This document shows positions 49,190-62,170 of a stretch of 64,000 nucleotides of DNA, in pieces. Source of the DNA: Drosophila persimilis (taxonomy: Eukaryota; Arthropoda; Insecta; Diptera; Drosophilidae); assembly GCF_003286085.1 (NCBI RefSeq), contig NW_020825288.1, positions 25,482,001 through 25,546,000 on the forward strand, in the 5' to 3' direction. How positions within the stretch are numbered: the first letter of the stretch is position 1; each line of letters starts with the position of its first letter. A program made the position numbers and the translations under genes. The notes under the pieces are model-generated. The model had not been told where the DNA came from and made no database searches. It worked only from the letters and a program-made list of their open reading frames with translations.

Positions 49190-49287
49190 TGATGATGCTC
49201 CTACTGCTCCTTCTGTTCCTCCTCCTCCTTCTGCTCCTCGTGCTCCTCTTGCTCCTTCTGCTCCTCGTGCTCCTTTTGCTCCTCTTA
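49190..49287. repeat. CTCCTTCTGCTCCTCGTG repeat
   Basis: Triplet-periodic CTC/CTT/CTG/GTG array with an 18-24 bp higher unit. It gives Leu-rich open frames on + that I regard as repeat-derived. Confidence 0.85.
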
Positions 49288-51633
49288 AGTGAAAACATAA
49301 TTAATTGAATTAAAATTTCTATTTAGCCATTGCTACTGTTGTTTGTCCTGATGCCACTGCCACTTGACACTTGCCCCTCCCCACCCCCGCCCCCACCCCC
49401 GCCATCCTTTTGCCCCATTCTCCTGTTGCTGTGACTATTTCTATTTAGATATCTGCTCGTGATTGATTTGATTTGTTTGATTGTGTGTTTTGTTTGTGGC
49501 TCCGGCCACAAATTAACTGTATTGCTTGCAAGAGGTTTCCATTTCACTGGGCAATTATGCAATTAAGTGCACACGGACTTTGAAATACTTTACAATTATG
49601 AACTGCCCTCTCCTTCTCTTTTTTCCCTTTGCACAGGCTGTGGAGCAACTTGTTGCAAGTGCAAGACAATTCCTCTCGAAGCAGCTCTACACTTTTCCCC
49701 CCCCAGTGGAGAGTTTTTCCCCTTTTGGAGGAACATCCCCCGATGCGCTTGCGTCAACCCTGAGGAGTGGAGAAAACACTCATGGAAATGGAGACTTTAT
49801 AAGAGAGAAACACACAGAAAGAGAGCGAGAGAGAGCGGACAGTTGCCGGGTGTTGTCATTCGCAAATGACGTAACATATTTTCAGCCACAAAAGGGCTTC
49901 GAATATCTCTGAAATTGTGGAAAATTGGAGCCATATCAAGTCTGGAATAAAATGCAACTTTCATTGAAATTTCCCTTGGATAAAGTCCAAGCATTTAAAT
50001 CATAAAAATTCGAGTGCAACTCCCCCACTCGATTCAACAGTTAAACTCTACACAAACCCCATTTTAAGAGCCCTCGGAGACTCCTCTTCTCTGGGCTCTT
50101 TTTCGCTCTTAAATGTCATCGTGAAGCCTTCGTTTTTTCCATCTTTTCTGCGCTTTCATTTTCAGCTTTTGTCATAAAAATGTGCGGCATTATCCTGTGC
50201 CTGGCCCGTCACTCATTCACTTAGTCATTCAGTCAGTCACTAACACAGTCACCGAGTCAGTCTGTCAGTCAGTCATCCAGCCAGTCAGACAGTGAGGGTA
50301 ACATTATCCTACTTTCAATTTATGAACGGGTTGAGTGGAACAAAGATGGACAGCGACGGAGAGACAGAGCCAGAGCCAGTGGCAGTGGGATTGGGTCTGG
50401 GATTGTGTGTCATATTTTTCTAGCTGACACTTCCTGACGACCACTGAGCCCCAAAGCTGACAAAGGAAACGGGAGCTCCTTCTGGCCGAGCCTGGGAATC
50501 GACTTGTGGCTCATTTGCGTGAGGGTTGTTTATTCCTGATTTGATCTGGTTTAGTTTCAAGCCATATTGGTGGCCCATTCATGAAGCTGAGTAAATGTGT
50601 TAATCCAAGATTCATTCGATAACCGATGCCCGACGCACAAGCGAAATTTCCAAGAGAATGTCCACGAATCCAAGAACAAAATACAGTGGTTCCGTCGCAT
50701 AAATGGACACCCGGGCTAAAAACTATAAGAAAATGCGACAGTCTATCTAAAAAATAAAAAATAAATCATATTTTACATGAAAAAAATTTATTTTAAACAA
50801 AAAAAAAGCAGGAGCAAATCTCTTCAAAGTTCTAGCTATTATTTTGCATTTGCATTCATCTTCTTTAATATTGTAAAATGTAAAGTTCTCCACAAGTTCA
50901 AAATGCAAGTTAGCTTGAAAGGAAAACTGCTTGGGAAATCCCCGAATTGGTGGAAAAAAACCCCATCTACAGTCAATACAGAAATTCAAGTAAATTATTC
51001 AGGAATCCTTCAAAACTAAAGAAACAAATCTTAAACTTTCTTGCACTCGGGGGATATATCTGGATATATCTGGAAAATACTGTGCGTAGTACATGGGAAA
51101 ACTAATATTAAGAAGGGAGACTTAAACGAAAGAACAAGCCTTAGAATGAAATAAATAGGAATAGAAATAGAAATAGAAATATTTACTACGAAGAGAGAAT
51201 GTTCGGAATTTTCTAGGTCCAATTCTATTTAAAGTATTCACTGTTTTGGGGTTTTATTTAACTTTTTATTCCATATTTTGTTCATAGCCTTTGGCATTGT
51301 AAATAGTATTATTAATTCAATACCAAATTTTAATAACTCCTAACGTACTTTGTCCTGTTTGAATCTCTTTTAAAACTGCATAAATTAGAGCCACTTGCAC
51401 TCCTCGAGATTCGGGGTTCACTTTCCACCGAAATGAACAAATATTCTGTTTAAAACGATAGAAAAATACCGAAAGTTCTCAGTAGCCAAATAAAAATCAT
51501 GATAAATCAACAGACGGAAAACTCGGCAGATGAACAAATACAAACAAGGCAGGGGCCGGGGGGAGGGGAGTGTGGGACAACCAGAAACCGCAAGCGGCTA
51601 AATGATTAAAAAAAAAAAACGAAGCCTGAAGGA

Positions 51634-51765
51634 GGAGGAGGAGTGAAGAGGTGAACCACAGAGGCAGCAGAGGTGGAGGCGGAGAAGAAGGCGGAGGAGG
51701 AGGCGGAGGTGGAGGCGGAGGAGAAGGCGTAGGTGGAGGCGGAGGCGGAGGTGGAGGCGGAGTCG
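51634..51765. repeat. GGAGGCGGAGGT purine repeat
   Basis: GGAGGC, GGAGGT and GAAGGC hexamers for about 130 bp. Strong G bias on + gives potential for G-quadruplex formation. Gly/Glu-rich open frame is a by-product. Confidence 0.85.
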
Positions 51766-53018
51766 AATGGCAAACAGGAAAAGCGACATTTGCTTTTGTT
51801 ACTGCAACATTTGGTCAAAGCCAAGCTGCCACTGCCACTGCCGCCCCGAAGCGAGGAAGTCCAAGGAAGCAGCAGCCCGAGCCGAAACTGGGGAGATTTT
51901 TGAGAGATATGCCCCGAAAAAAAAGGACCTGCGAAAGGACCAACAAAACGCTCCGCAATTTGCGGACAAGCGAACAATTTGTAAATGTAAACAATGACAG
52001 TCAAGTGCCGGAATCAAGAGGGAAACCGAGTAACAGAAGCTGTAGAAAGTTTTGCAGGAAAGGAAAGTGAAGCGAAAGGAAAGGAAAGGAAAGGAAAGGG
52101 AAAGAGAGTCCCTGTTCGACTGTCCGGCTACCGATAAGGACGGAGCCCCATGGAGCCCCAGAGGGGTTCCGTGTCACCCAAGAACATCCGAGTGGACGGG
52201 CATCTGCTTCGAGCAACGAAACGATTAAAAACTCAATTGAGGAGTAAATAAGGATGGTAGGAAATAGAAACAAAGTCAAGGAAAAGTAGACAAAATAAAG
52301 GGAAAAAATTAAATAGAATAGAAAATACAAATCTAAAGAAAGAGGAAAGAAAGTACTAGCCGAGGAAATGCGAAAATGCGGAAATGCTGTTTAGGTTGAA
52401 CTTGAAATGTTTCCCACAAAATCAAGTCAAGAAGTCCTCCGTCCGATTCATCGAACAGCAAATTGTAATCGAAACGTTGGGGGGTTTTCTTCCCTTTTTC
52501 TCCTTTTGTTTTTGCTCCTTTGACCTTTCCAGAGACCTACCCCCCTCGCTCTCTCTCTCCGCCTTTCTCATTATGATTTCTGTGGCCTTTGGTGGGGGTT
52601 GGTTCGATGGGCTGGTGGGTAGGCGTGGCATATTGCCATTAAATGAAGTGTGGTCTAAACGTATCGATTTCATATTTGATTTTTATTTAATAGCGAGAAA
52701 TTGAGTTTTTGGATGGCTGAGCACAAAATGGAAAAAAGAGAAAGGGGAGAGGGGGGGAACAAAAAATAAAATGGTGGGTGGATGGATGGATTGATTGACT
52801 GACGGAAAACGAAGGGAGAAAGGCGGAGGCGGCAAGCATTGATATTGATGAAAAGCAAATAGATGGGAAATAAATCAATGTTGAATATTTTGGCAACATC
52901 ACGTATTTCGATGCTATCCAAAATGGTGGGTTCAGAGGTCAGATTGCGATAATTCAGCAAATGATAAGGGAGAATTTCGTGTCTTAATACATGTGTAATC
53001 TTTAGTAAAGAATAGGGA

Positions 53019-53425
53019 AGGAATCTATAGAGAGGGATTTATAGAGAGGGATCTATGCAGAGGGATCCCATAGAGAGGGATCTATTGAGAGGGATTTATA
53101 GAGAGAGGGATCTATAGAGAGAGGGATCTATAGAGAGAGGGATCTATAGAGAGAGGGATCTATAAAGTGGGATCCTATAGAGAGGGATCTATATAGAGGG
53201 ATCTATCCAGAGGGATCTACAGAGGGGGATCTACAGAGAGTGATCTAAAGAGAGGGATCTATAGAGAGGGATCTATGCAGAGGGATCCTATAGAGAGAGA
53301 TCTGTAGAGAATGATCTATAGAAAGGGATCTATATAGAGGGATCTATCGAGAGGGGATCTTTAGAGAGGGATCTAAAGAGGGGGATCTAAAGAGAGGGAT
53401 CTATATAGAAGGATCTATAGAGAAG
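53019..53425. repeat. AGAGAGGGATCTAT satellite
   Basis: About 27 degenerate tandem copies of a 13-16 bp unit AGAGAGGGATCTAT over about 400 bp. Nearly every unit retains GGATC(T/C). Unit length varies by 1-3 bp, so there is no open frame. Confidence 0.92.
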
Positions 53426-56400
53426 AATAAACTACGGAGCAGAAGAAACGAACAGGAAAACTAGGAAGGAGAAGAATACTAATCTTAAGAATAAAGAAAC
53501 TAAAAGACAGACAATTTTTAAAGTAATTCTAATATTTGATCCATCAAAAATCCATCATTTTTAGAAACGATTAAGTAGATATATATGCGCTCTATCGAGC
53601 ATTAATTTGATTAGAAAACAAAGAATGCAGGAAAATGTGAAACTAATTATATTTTTGATAGATATTTTGATATTTCACACATATTCATTCGACTGTAAAA
53701 ATTGAGCAAACATTTGTTCAGGACAAACAAATGGGGAAATTCTTAATAAATTTTAAATGAAAGGAAAGTCGATTTTCGGGCAAGAGGGAAATTGTTTTCA
53801 CTTCGAGTGTCTTCAAGTGAATCTTTTGAGAGGACCATCAATCAGACCGCCTCCACCCCACCCTCTATCGATGTCAACCGCTGGCTCTTCTCCGTTTGCG
53901 TTTGGCGAAATTTATTTGCTCATCATTTTATTTGCATTGCGGGCCAACGATATTCCCTTTTGGCCTGTTGCTGACTTGGCCCGAACAATCAATCAAATTG
54001 TCTTAAAAAGAGAAAGAAGATGCTCGGTCCGGTCGGTGGTCCCAACCTACGCCAATCCCCCCCCCCCCCCCCCCCCCCCCCCCCCTTTCGCTTCGCTTCA
54101 AGCGTCCTTCTGGTGGTGCAACATTAAAAGATTTTCTATCACTTCCGCCTTTGTCTGTGTCTGTGTCTGTGGCCTGTCCGAAGTCGCTCTCTCAGTAGCG
54201 TTTGTTTGTCAACTCCATTCTCCATTCCGGACATTTTGTGCAATTTTAATTCTACTTCAATGGTATTTTTTAACCTCCACCAGCCACTCCTCCCGCTGAC
54301 TCCCTGATTCCCTTTTGTTGGATGGCATTAAGAGGAAGTGGCGCTTAGTGTGGCTCTGGCGTGTAGGAAACAGGAAATGCCAAGCCATTGAGCAGCAGCT
54401 CTACCTCGATCCCCGATCCCCCATTCCCCCTCCTCCATCGAAGTGCATTGAATGGAATGGAAGTCGGAGTCGGAGTTGGAGTTGGAATTGGGGAAAGGAA
54501 ACAACTCGGTTTGCTTAATTGAGTTGCCATTATGTTGCCTCAGGGGGGTGCCGTCTACCCTCCCCTCTCCCGCCCATAGAAGCAGGTGCCAATGAAAGTC
54601 TGACGGCTCCTGCTGCTCCCTCAAAAAAGTTTCGTTTTAAATGGCATTTCCCGATTGTATTCCGCCGATTCTTCGTTCAAGTGGCGGCGGCTTACCTTTT
54701 TGCCACATCTTTATTCAATCAAAAGGTTTCCCCTGGGGTGAGGGGGTTATATTTTGGTCTACAAGATCACCCAATCGCCTGGGAGACCATCCATTGATGA
54801 TCGCTTTCGCGGTGTCCTTTCGCCTATGGGAAATTAGTGGATCTTTGAAGTTGTCAGCTAATTTTCCCAACAATTAGCTACCCCAGCCGCCGCATAGCAT
54901 TCGCCTTGTGTGTTAGCCAGGGCTTAGGGGCGGGTGGGGCGGGTGGGGCGTGGAGGCGTGGATCCGTGGAGGTGTACGCATGAGTTTCCTATCAACTTGC
55001 CACCAACTGCGCAAAGTAGTGGCTTAAGCTTCTTTGAGGAAGATTGCAAAGCCATAGGAAAGTTTACATTTATGGCATCTGCACCTGCCGCTGCTGCTTG
55101 GGGGCATCTCCCCCCCCACCCCGCCCTTCCCCGCTACATGCATGTTAACCTTCAATCTTTTGACACGCCAGGCAGAAGCAGCAGCAGAGGCAGTGGCAGA
55201 AGCAGAGGCAGAGCTCAAAGTAAAATAATACAAGAAAGCACATTGCTCATACAGCAGACCACCCCGCACCCCACCAAGGGGGACCACCACTCGCCCTGCA
55301 ACGCCACAACCTCTGGTGGTGCTTCTGTTACTTCGTCTTCTTCTGGAAACCGCATTATGAAGCAGTAATATAAATGTTTATATTCTTGTATTGCGGTTAT
55401 TATTAAAAACTTTTACTACACCAAAGCGAGAAACCGAAACTGAATACGAAGCACCAGCCCAGGAATATAGTATGTTGGGATGTTGGGATGCTGGGATGCT
55501 GGGGATGCTGGGGATGTACAACTTTCACAGCAATATCTTTCTTTTCTTTAGCAATAGAGGCACGAAGGACGGGGCCCGGTGTGTGTATAAGTTTGTTTGC
55601 TCTGCACTTAAGTGGCTCAAGTAGAGGACGAAGATGTTGCACAGGATGGGAATGGTGATGCGGAGGGGGCTGTGGGTGCGCGACGAGGAGGCACAACAAA
55701 CTTTTATGTGGCAGCTAAGCAAAGCTGTGTTTTCTCTGTGTCTTCTGTGTGTGTGTGTCTGGTGTTGTGTTGCACTATTAAAAACTTTCCTTGGCTCACT
55801 CGACAACAAACTGTAGAAAAAAGCAGACGACCGACAGAAATTGTTTCATTCGATTCCTAAATTGGATTTGTCGTCCCGTGGACTTTGGGACTTTAATAAG
55901 CCAAAGCCAAAAACAAGAGTACTTCTGGAACCTTCTTGGGGGCACTTCTGGCCTCGAATTCGAATCGTTTCACTGCCGCCAAAGACCTTTGACATTGAGG
56001 TGAAAATGAGTGGAATTTGGTTGAAAGGCGTGTGGGGTTCCCATTCACACACACTTACACAGATATATGTACAAAGCTCTAGTGAAACCATTTAAGTCTT
56101 TTTGTTGTGGTTTTCTCCACTTCATCATGGATTTTCGCCGAGATTTTCCCCATTTCCCCAAACTCCCTCCCATTTTGCCACTCATGTGAGGAGTATCTTC
56201 AGTCGGGGGAGTGTCTGTCTAGCTGTCGGTTCGGGTTTCTTGTTTAATGAAGTTGTTTGGCAAAAGTTTATCCCATAGCCCCTCCCCTTCCCCTTCCACG
56301 TCCCACTTTGCCTTACGTTTTGTGTACGTGTAATGGACCATGTCGAGGCAAAGGTTTAACCCATTGATGTAATAGATTTTCGTCGGTTGCCTGATTAGGT

Positions 56401-59394
56401 GCGGGGCCAAGGCCAAGCCCAAGACCAAGCAGGCCACAGGCATGGATTGGGCCTTGCTGTGGGTTAGTTTTACTCGGAATAGATATAGTATTTGTTGCGA
56501 AATATACCACATTCAGAATTCATAAGAGTCTAACTGAAAGTAATCCCCACAGCAGCGTTTCCTGTTCTTGACTCACTTGGTCGATAGTATCTTAATCCTT
56601 TTGTATAGCCAAGAACAGAAACTTTCACACACAGACACTGGGAATAACAGAGTATTTAACCATTCATTGGGCATCCTTTTCGGGGCCATGAATGCGGCAT
56701 ACATCAAATGAATGAATGAATGAATGTCGGAGTGAGTGGGTGGGGGGATGGGTATGGGGACTGGCACTATTGTTGTTAATCCTTTTGTATGAACTTGTGC
56801 TTACAACTCATTATTGCTACGCTTTTCTGTTGTCTCCACTCCACTCTCCTCTCTTCTACTCCTTTGGCATCTCCTTCTAGGCCTTCATCTCCTCGGTCTT
56901 CGTACTCCCCCACAAATCCGTATCCGTATCCGTATCCTTGTTTTTGTGCTTCGTGTGGGTGGAGCAAAAGTTTTAGTTTTCGGCAAAAGTTTATCCCGAA
57001 ATTCGTTTGGCTAGAAGATTTTTTGACACTCACTTGACTTGCCCCAAGGGGCGGGAAGGTGGGGCTGCTCTTTGGGATGCTTTTGTTTTCAATTTAACGC
57101 TTTAATTACCCCGATGAATGGGGCAAGGGCTCCGAACCTCGTGTTGAAATTCATTGACAGCCAATTTGCAGCATAAACTGGCCCCCGACGACGATGATTC
57201 TGTGAAGGTTGTTTGTTTAATAAACTGCAGCCGGTTTATTAAAAAAACGTAATATAATTAATAATTTATCGATGTTCGTCCTGTGCCTGTGTGCCTGTGT
57301 GTGTGCGAATTAATGTGGCATCGGAAAAATATGTGAATACATGGATCATTCGGTTGGAAAACTCCTTTGTCATTTACACTTTGGACATAGATTATGAAGA
57401 GCCCCGTCTGGGACTGGCTTAAAGGACGAACAGAATACGATACAGAGGAGAGGGGAGTGTGGAGAGGGGAGGGGAATCTTTTTCCATCAAATACCATTGA
57501 AATTCATTAATTTTTCTCTGCTGACGAGTATTTGCTCAATTTTCTACCGCAGTCCGTAAATATTAAATATAATTAACACGAAATGAGCCTCTGTGTTGAC
57601 TGCCGTTTTCATTTCTTGGACCAAACAATGCTACAGCCATCCATCCACCCAGCCATCTACCAATTTAATTACATTTCATCAGACTGGGCTCGAATCGATT
57701 GTCTCTTTGGTGTTGGGAGTGTTCTTTGGCTGTTGAACGATTGATTTCACATGAAACTGAATCATTTTTGTGCCTCATTGCACTATAGACATTATTATTT
57801 CAACACAAAATTTAAAATACATAGTGCGCAGTCCGCCACACACAATAAATATATACAAATTCTCATTAAAGCCGGCAACAATAATTATTGCATATCCATT
57901 AATTATACAGAGATTTTAATGCGCTTTCTGCAACTTAAATATGAATTTAATTACCAAACGATGCCCGTGGAATTTATCAGCAAATTAAAGTCATTGCAAG
58001 TCTTTATTATTTTTTTATTTTAAAGTGTGGCTCTTGGGGGTTGGGTGGGCGCACAAAAATGTCAATTGAATTCCTTCTTAAAAGATTAGACATTTGAAAA
58101 GTCTTTGTTTTATGTTTATTTAAATGCCCTCCCTTTTGCTGGGGGAGGCCTGCCGGGGAGGAGGCTGACATTTTATGATTGATTGATTCCTGTTTGCCAT
58201 CAATTATGCATAGCATTCTGCACGCTTCACCGGCATTTGCAGAGCTCCCTCCTCGCCATCCGCCACCCGACCTGCGGCCAGGATTCGCCGAGCAGGGAGC
58301 ACGGAGCATCCCTACAATGGCATTATTTTGTTCAAATTATTTTAATGAAATTTCCATAATAATATAATATTGTCGTCGGGCTTCTGTGCGGCATGTGGCG
58401 TGCAGCGTGTCGGTGTCGCCTGCCACTGAAATTGATACAGTAAATTATTCATGAAACACAATTCACTACGTTTTTAATTGCCCGACCAGCTGATTAAGGA
58501 TTTAATATCCTCAAGTTAATGTGAAATAGAAGCTCGGCGACAGCCATGGCCATCCGTTGCCTTGGGGATTAAAGATATTTGAGTAGATGATTGAACATGG
58601 AGTGAACACTACGAGATTTATGAGATTTGATCAGGGGAATACCATGAAAATATTACGTGTTGCAAAATGATGTAAGATCTTGAATTATTTCAGGAATATT
58701 GTATTCTTGGAAACTCATCAACTAGTTCTTGCTTCAATTCACGATTTGTTCTTCGTACACACACCTAATTATAAATAATTCCGCTCATTATTTATTTCGC
58801 TTTCCATCAATAAGCAAGCGGACGAGCTGTCACTCTCGAGAACCGGGGTTCTGTTCCGTTCCAACCCAGACGACGAGACGACCTTCGAGTGACAACATTT
58901 ATTAACACGTTGTCGAAAGACAAACAATTTTCGCTCATCAAAAATACTTATTTATAATTTATTAAAAGCATTTCTCACGCGATGCGAAAGCTTCAGTTCG
59001 GGTTCTTTTTTCTGGTGCTTTTTCAAATGGACAAAATGAAGAATCGCGACCAGCAATGAGCAATGAGCAATCCCTGAGAGCTTTTACTAATTAGACTCGC
59101 GTAATGTCATTTGATTTTGAAAACGGCCAAAAGAACAAACAAAAAGCCACGCAAGAAAATAATGAGAAATCGTTTTAATTAGATATTTTTTAATCAATGT
59201 TCAACAGCTGCATTGACAGACAAAAAACCTAGGAGCCAAGAAGAGAAAGGGGAGAACTAAGGAAAACTATAAATTACTTAAGAGAAAAATCTATAAATGT
59301 ATGAATGTAGTTTATGAGGTCGGAGATAGTTCCTTCTTTGGCTGAATTTAATGAGCCCGCTGTAAGGGAGACAGGGTTAATGAAATACAACACA
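53426..59394 (+). other. Intron of pum
   Basis: No exon recognised. It includes the 29-nt C run (54057-54085), a GGCAGA array near 55172-55212, GGGATGCTG repeats near 55476-55515 and GAATGAAT near 56709-56725. Remaining stretches look like ordinary unique intronic DNA. Confidence 0.7.
54057..54085. repeat. Poly(C) run, 29 nt
   Basis: An uninterrupted run of 29 C. Such a long poly(C)/poly(G) tract is rare in animal DNA and prone to sequencing error, so the exact length is uncertain. Confidence 0.9.
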
Positions 59395-59702
59395 AATAGT
59401 AAAAAAGGAAAAAATAAATAATAAAAAAATAAGGAAAAAAATAAATAATAAAATATAAGGAAAAAAATATATAATAAAAATAAGGAAAAAAATAATAAAA
59501 AATAAGGAAAAAAATAATAAAAAAAATAAATAATAATAAATAAGGAAAAAAATAAATAATAATAAATAAGGAAAAAAATAAATAATAAAAAATAAGGAAA
59601 AAATAAATAATAAAAAATAAGGAAAAAAAAATAATAAAAAATAATGAAAAAAATAAATAATAAAAAATAATGAAAAAAATAAATAATAAAAAATAATGAA
59701 AA
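59395..59702. repeat. A-rich AATAAATAATAAAAAATAAGG array
   Basis: About 300 bp of A with T and GG at intervals, in degenerate units of about 20-25 bp centred on AAATAAGGAAAAAAATAA. The minus strand reads as a long Phe/Ile/Tyr/Leu open frame, which is repeat-derived. Confidence 0.9.
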
Positions 59703-59979
59703 CCCCCTCCTCCTCCCCCCTCCTGCCCCCCTCCCTACTCCCCCTCCTGCCACCATCCACCTCCTCACACCTCCTGCCCCCCCCTCCCTCTCCCCCCTCC
59801 TGCCCCCTCCCTCCTCCCACTTCCCGGCCCCTCCGCCCCATTCCCCCCCGCCCCCCCCCGCCCCCCGCCCCCCGGCCCCCGGCCCCCCCGGCCCCCCGCG
59901 CCCCCCCCCCCCCGCCCCCCGCCCCCCCCGCCCCAGGGCCCCCGGCCCCCCGCGCCCCCGCGCACCTCGATGCCCCCCA
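59703..59979. repeat. Extremely C-rich tract
   Basis: About 280 bp of CCCCTCC/CCCCGCC-type sequence with very few A or T after 59820. The minus strand has many runs of four or more G, giving high G-quadruplex potential, and the plus strand could form i-motifs. It abuts the A-rich array on its left directly. Confidence 0.9.
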
Positions 59980-62040
59980 GCATTGAATCAAGACATAAGA
60001 ATCACATAGAATAAATATAAATATGTAAAAAAGAAAAAATTATACTTGTGGAATAAACGCATATGGAATAAACGTCTGATGGCCAGTTGCAGCAGGTTGG
60101 CAGCCCCAACGCTGGGATCCGTAGAAATGAGTGCGTAAAATGACAAATGACACGCTGGCAGGTCCATGCGGCAAACGTATCGATACGGGCTGTGATTTAA
60201 ATGAAATTGGCATCTCCCATGTTATGCAACGCAATGCCCTGCGAATCCAAACAAGTTGACAGCTCACCCTGGTGACACTCACACTCGCATAGACATGGGA
60301 CACACTCACACACACACACACATACACATACACTCATGCACCAATTGCTGAAAATGCAAGACCACAGAAACCTTCAAAACAACATTTGATTGACCACTCA
60401 AAAGCTGCCCCTTGACAGTTTTAGGCATTTCGTCTGTGTGTGCGTGTGTGTTAGTGTGTGTGTGTTGGTGGGTTGGCAAAAGCTCCGCCTCATCCTCATC
60501 CCCTCCACATACGCAAGCATGATTGCGCAACGCACCCACCCACACAATCACTCACTCACTCACAAAATAATTGATCCCATTGTGCTTGAATTGTAGTGCG
60601 ACTCTGTCTGTGTGTGTGTGTGTGTGTGTGTGTTGACAAAAGCAGGCGGCCAGGACATGTGACAGGCGGCCGTCTCCGTCCCCGTTCCCGTTCCCGTTCC
60701 CATGTCCATTCCCGCCGCCACTGAAGCCGCACAAATTCTCTGCTGTTGACAGACCGTTCCCCGAATCACCTCAAAACCTCCCGCCTTCCTCGTCCCTCGT
60801 CCCTGCAGCAACTGCACCCGCACCCGTACCCACACCCCTCTTCTCGGTCCGATCCTGCCATTGTCATAGGCGTCGACTTGCTGAAATTGGCTTTTGTACA
60901 GCCGCTGGTTGACAGAGTGAAAGGGAGAGAGAGAGTTAGGGAGAGAGAGAGAGAGGTGGCCTGAGAGTGAGAGGGGTCGAGTGGTCGAGTGGTTGAGGGT
61001 CGCAGCCCAACAACAATAGAGAAATGCAAAAATATTCGTTGCTGCTCGCTTTTTCTACTCAATTTATGAGGCCCAGTTATGCTAGTGGCACGTGGTGGAG
61101 GTACAGCAGGGGGGACGGGGCACGGGGCACGGGGGGGCAGACAAAAACTAATGACAAAATGTTTGATGTTGACGTTTTTATTGATTTGTGAAGTGCGCTT
61201 TCCGTACGTTGACGTGTGTGTGCGTGTGGGTGTGGGTGTGGGCCTGGGTCTGGGTCTAAATGAATACTCTGAAACGTGGAATGCCACTCGCACTCACACT
61301 CGGACTCTGTGGAATGCCCCGGGCTCTAATGAGGCCCAAATTCCTACTTAAATTCCACACAAATCACATAAACCAGCATTGTAAATCAAAAAATTATTCC
61401 TCAATCTATCTACTTCGCTCTCTCGTTGTGCAAAAACGATGCCAAATAGTTTTGTGTAAATAATAATATACTCGTAATGGGACTAATATTTACTTTTTCC
61501 AATTATTTCTGGCTCTTTTAGAGATTTCTAAGTGATGGTTTATTTACGTCTGAGGGCGAAAGGTGACAGGAGTTCACGTGCCACGACTCCATTCCACAGT
61601 TTGTTCTTACAACAAAACTTGGGATTAAATCCAATTGGTAGCCTTTCAGCAGTATTAAATATTCATTTTTAAATGCTCTCAAATGCAATCTGGTCAACAC
61701 AAAATAATATACAACAATTTAATAGACCTGAAAACTTGTTGGGAAATTCCCAAAAATTATGAATTTAAGGCTATCCCACAATCATAGATCAATCAATGGT
61801 GTGGCTGGTTTTCACTTTGTGTTTTTAGTTGCTCCAGCTTTCGCAACTTTTTGTTATCGATGTGTTTCCCCTGATTTGCGTAACAGAGATTCTATTCCGA
61901 TATATATCGATAACCAAATATGGGCTGTTGTTCGATGTTGCCCAGACCAATTATTTCAGAGACAAATTTGAGTTTGGGAAGGATTTATAATAATATAATA
62001 TTGTTTATAATATATATTCAATATTTATTAAATCAATTAA
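59980..62040 (+). other. Intron of pum
   Basis: No exon recognised. Contains (CA)n near 60305-60322, (TG)n near 60435-60465 and 60608-60632, CCCGTT hexamers near 60679-60702 and a GA run near 60926-60955. Confidence 0.7.
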
Positions 62041-62049
62041 TCTTTTTTT

Positions 62050-62170
62050 GTTTTTTTTTATTAAATTTATATTATTTATTAAATTTATATTATTTATTAA
62101 ATTTATATTATTTATTTATTTATATTATTTATTAAATTTATATTATTTATTTAATTTATATTATTTATAA
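62050..62170. repeat. ATTAAATTTATATTATTT tandem repeat
   Basis: About six copies of an 18-bp AT-only unit, some with a short deletion or TTTATT expansion. Confidence 0.9.

Larger units (their letters stand above)
46535..53018 (+). other. Intron of pum
   Basis: No exon recognised. Tandem TGACCCC heptamers at 48516-48546, CTCCTT/CTCGTG trinucleotide-type repeats at 49190-49287, AGTC tetranucleotides near 50230-50290, GGAGGC repeats at 51634-51765 and AAAGG pentamers near 52070-52100. Open frames here follow these repeats. Confidence 0.7.

Noticed and set aside
59274-59991. Long minus frames (Phe/Tyr-rich then Gly-rich)
   Set aside because: They follow the A-rich and C-rich low-complexity tracts exactly.
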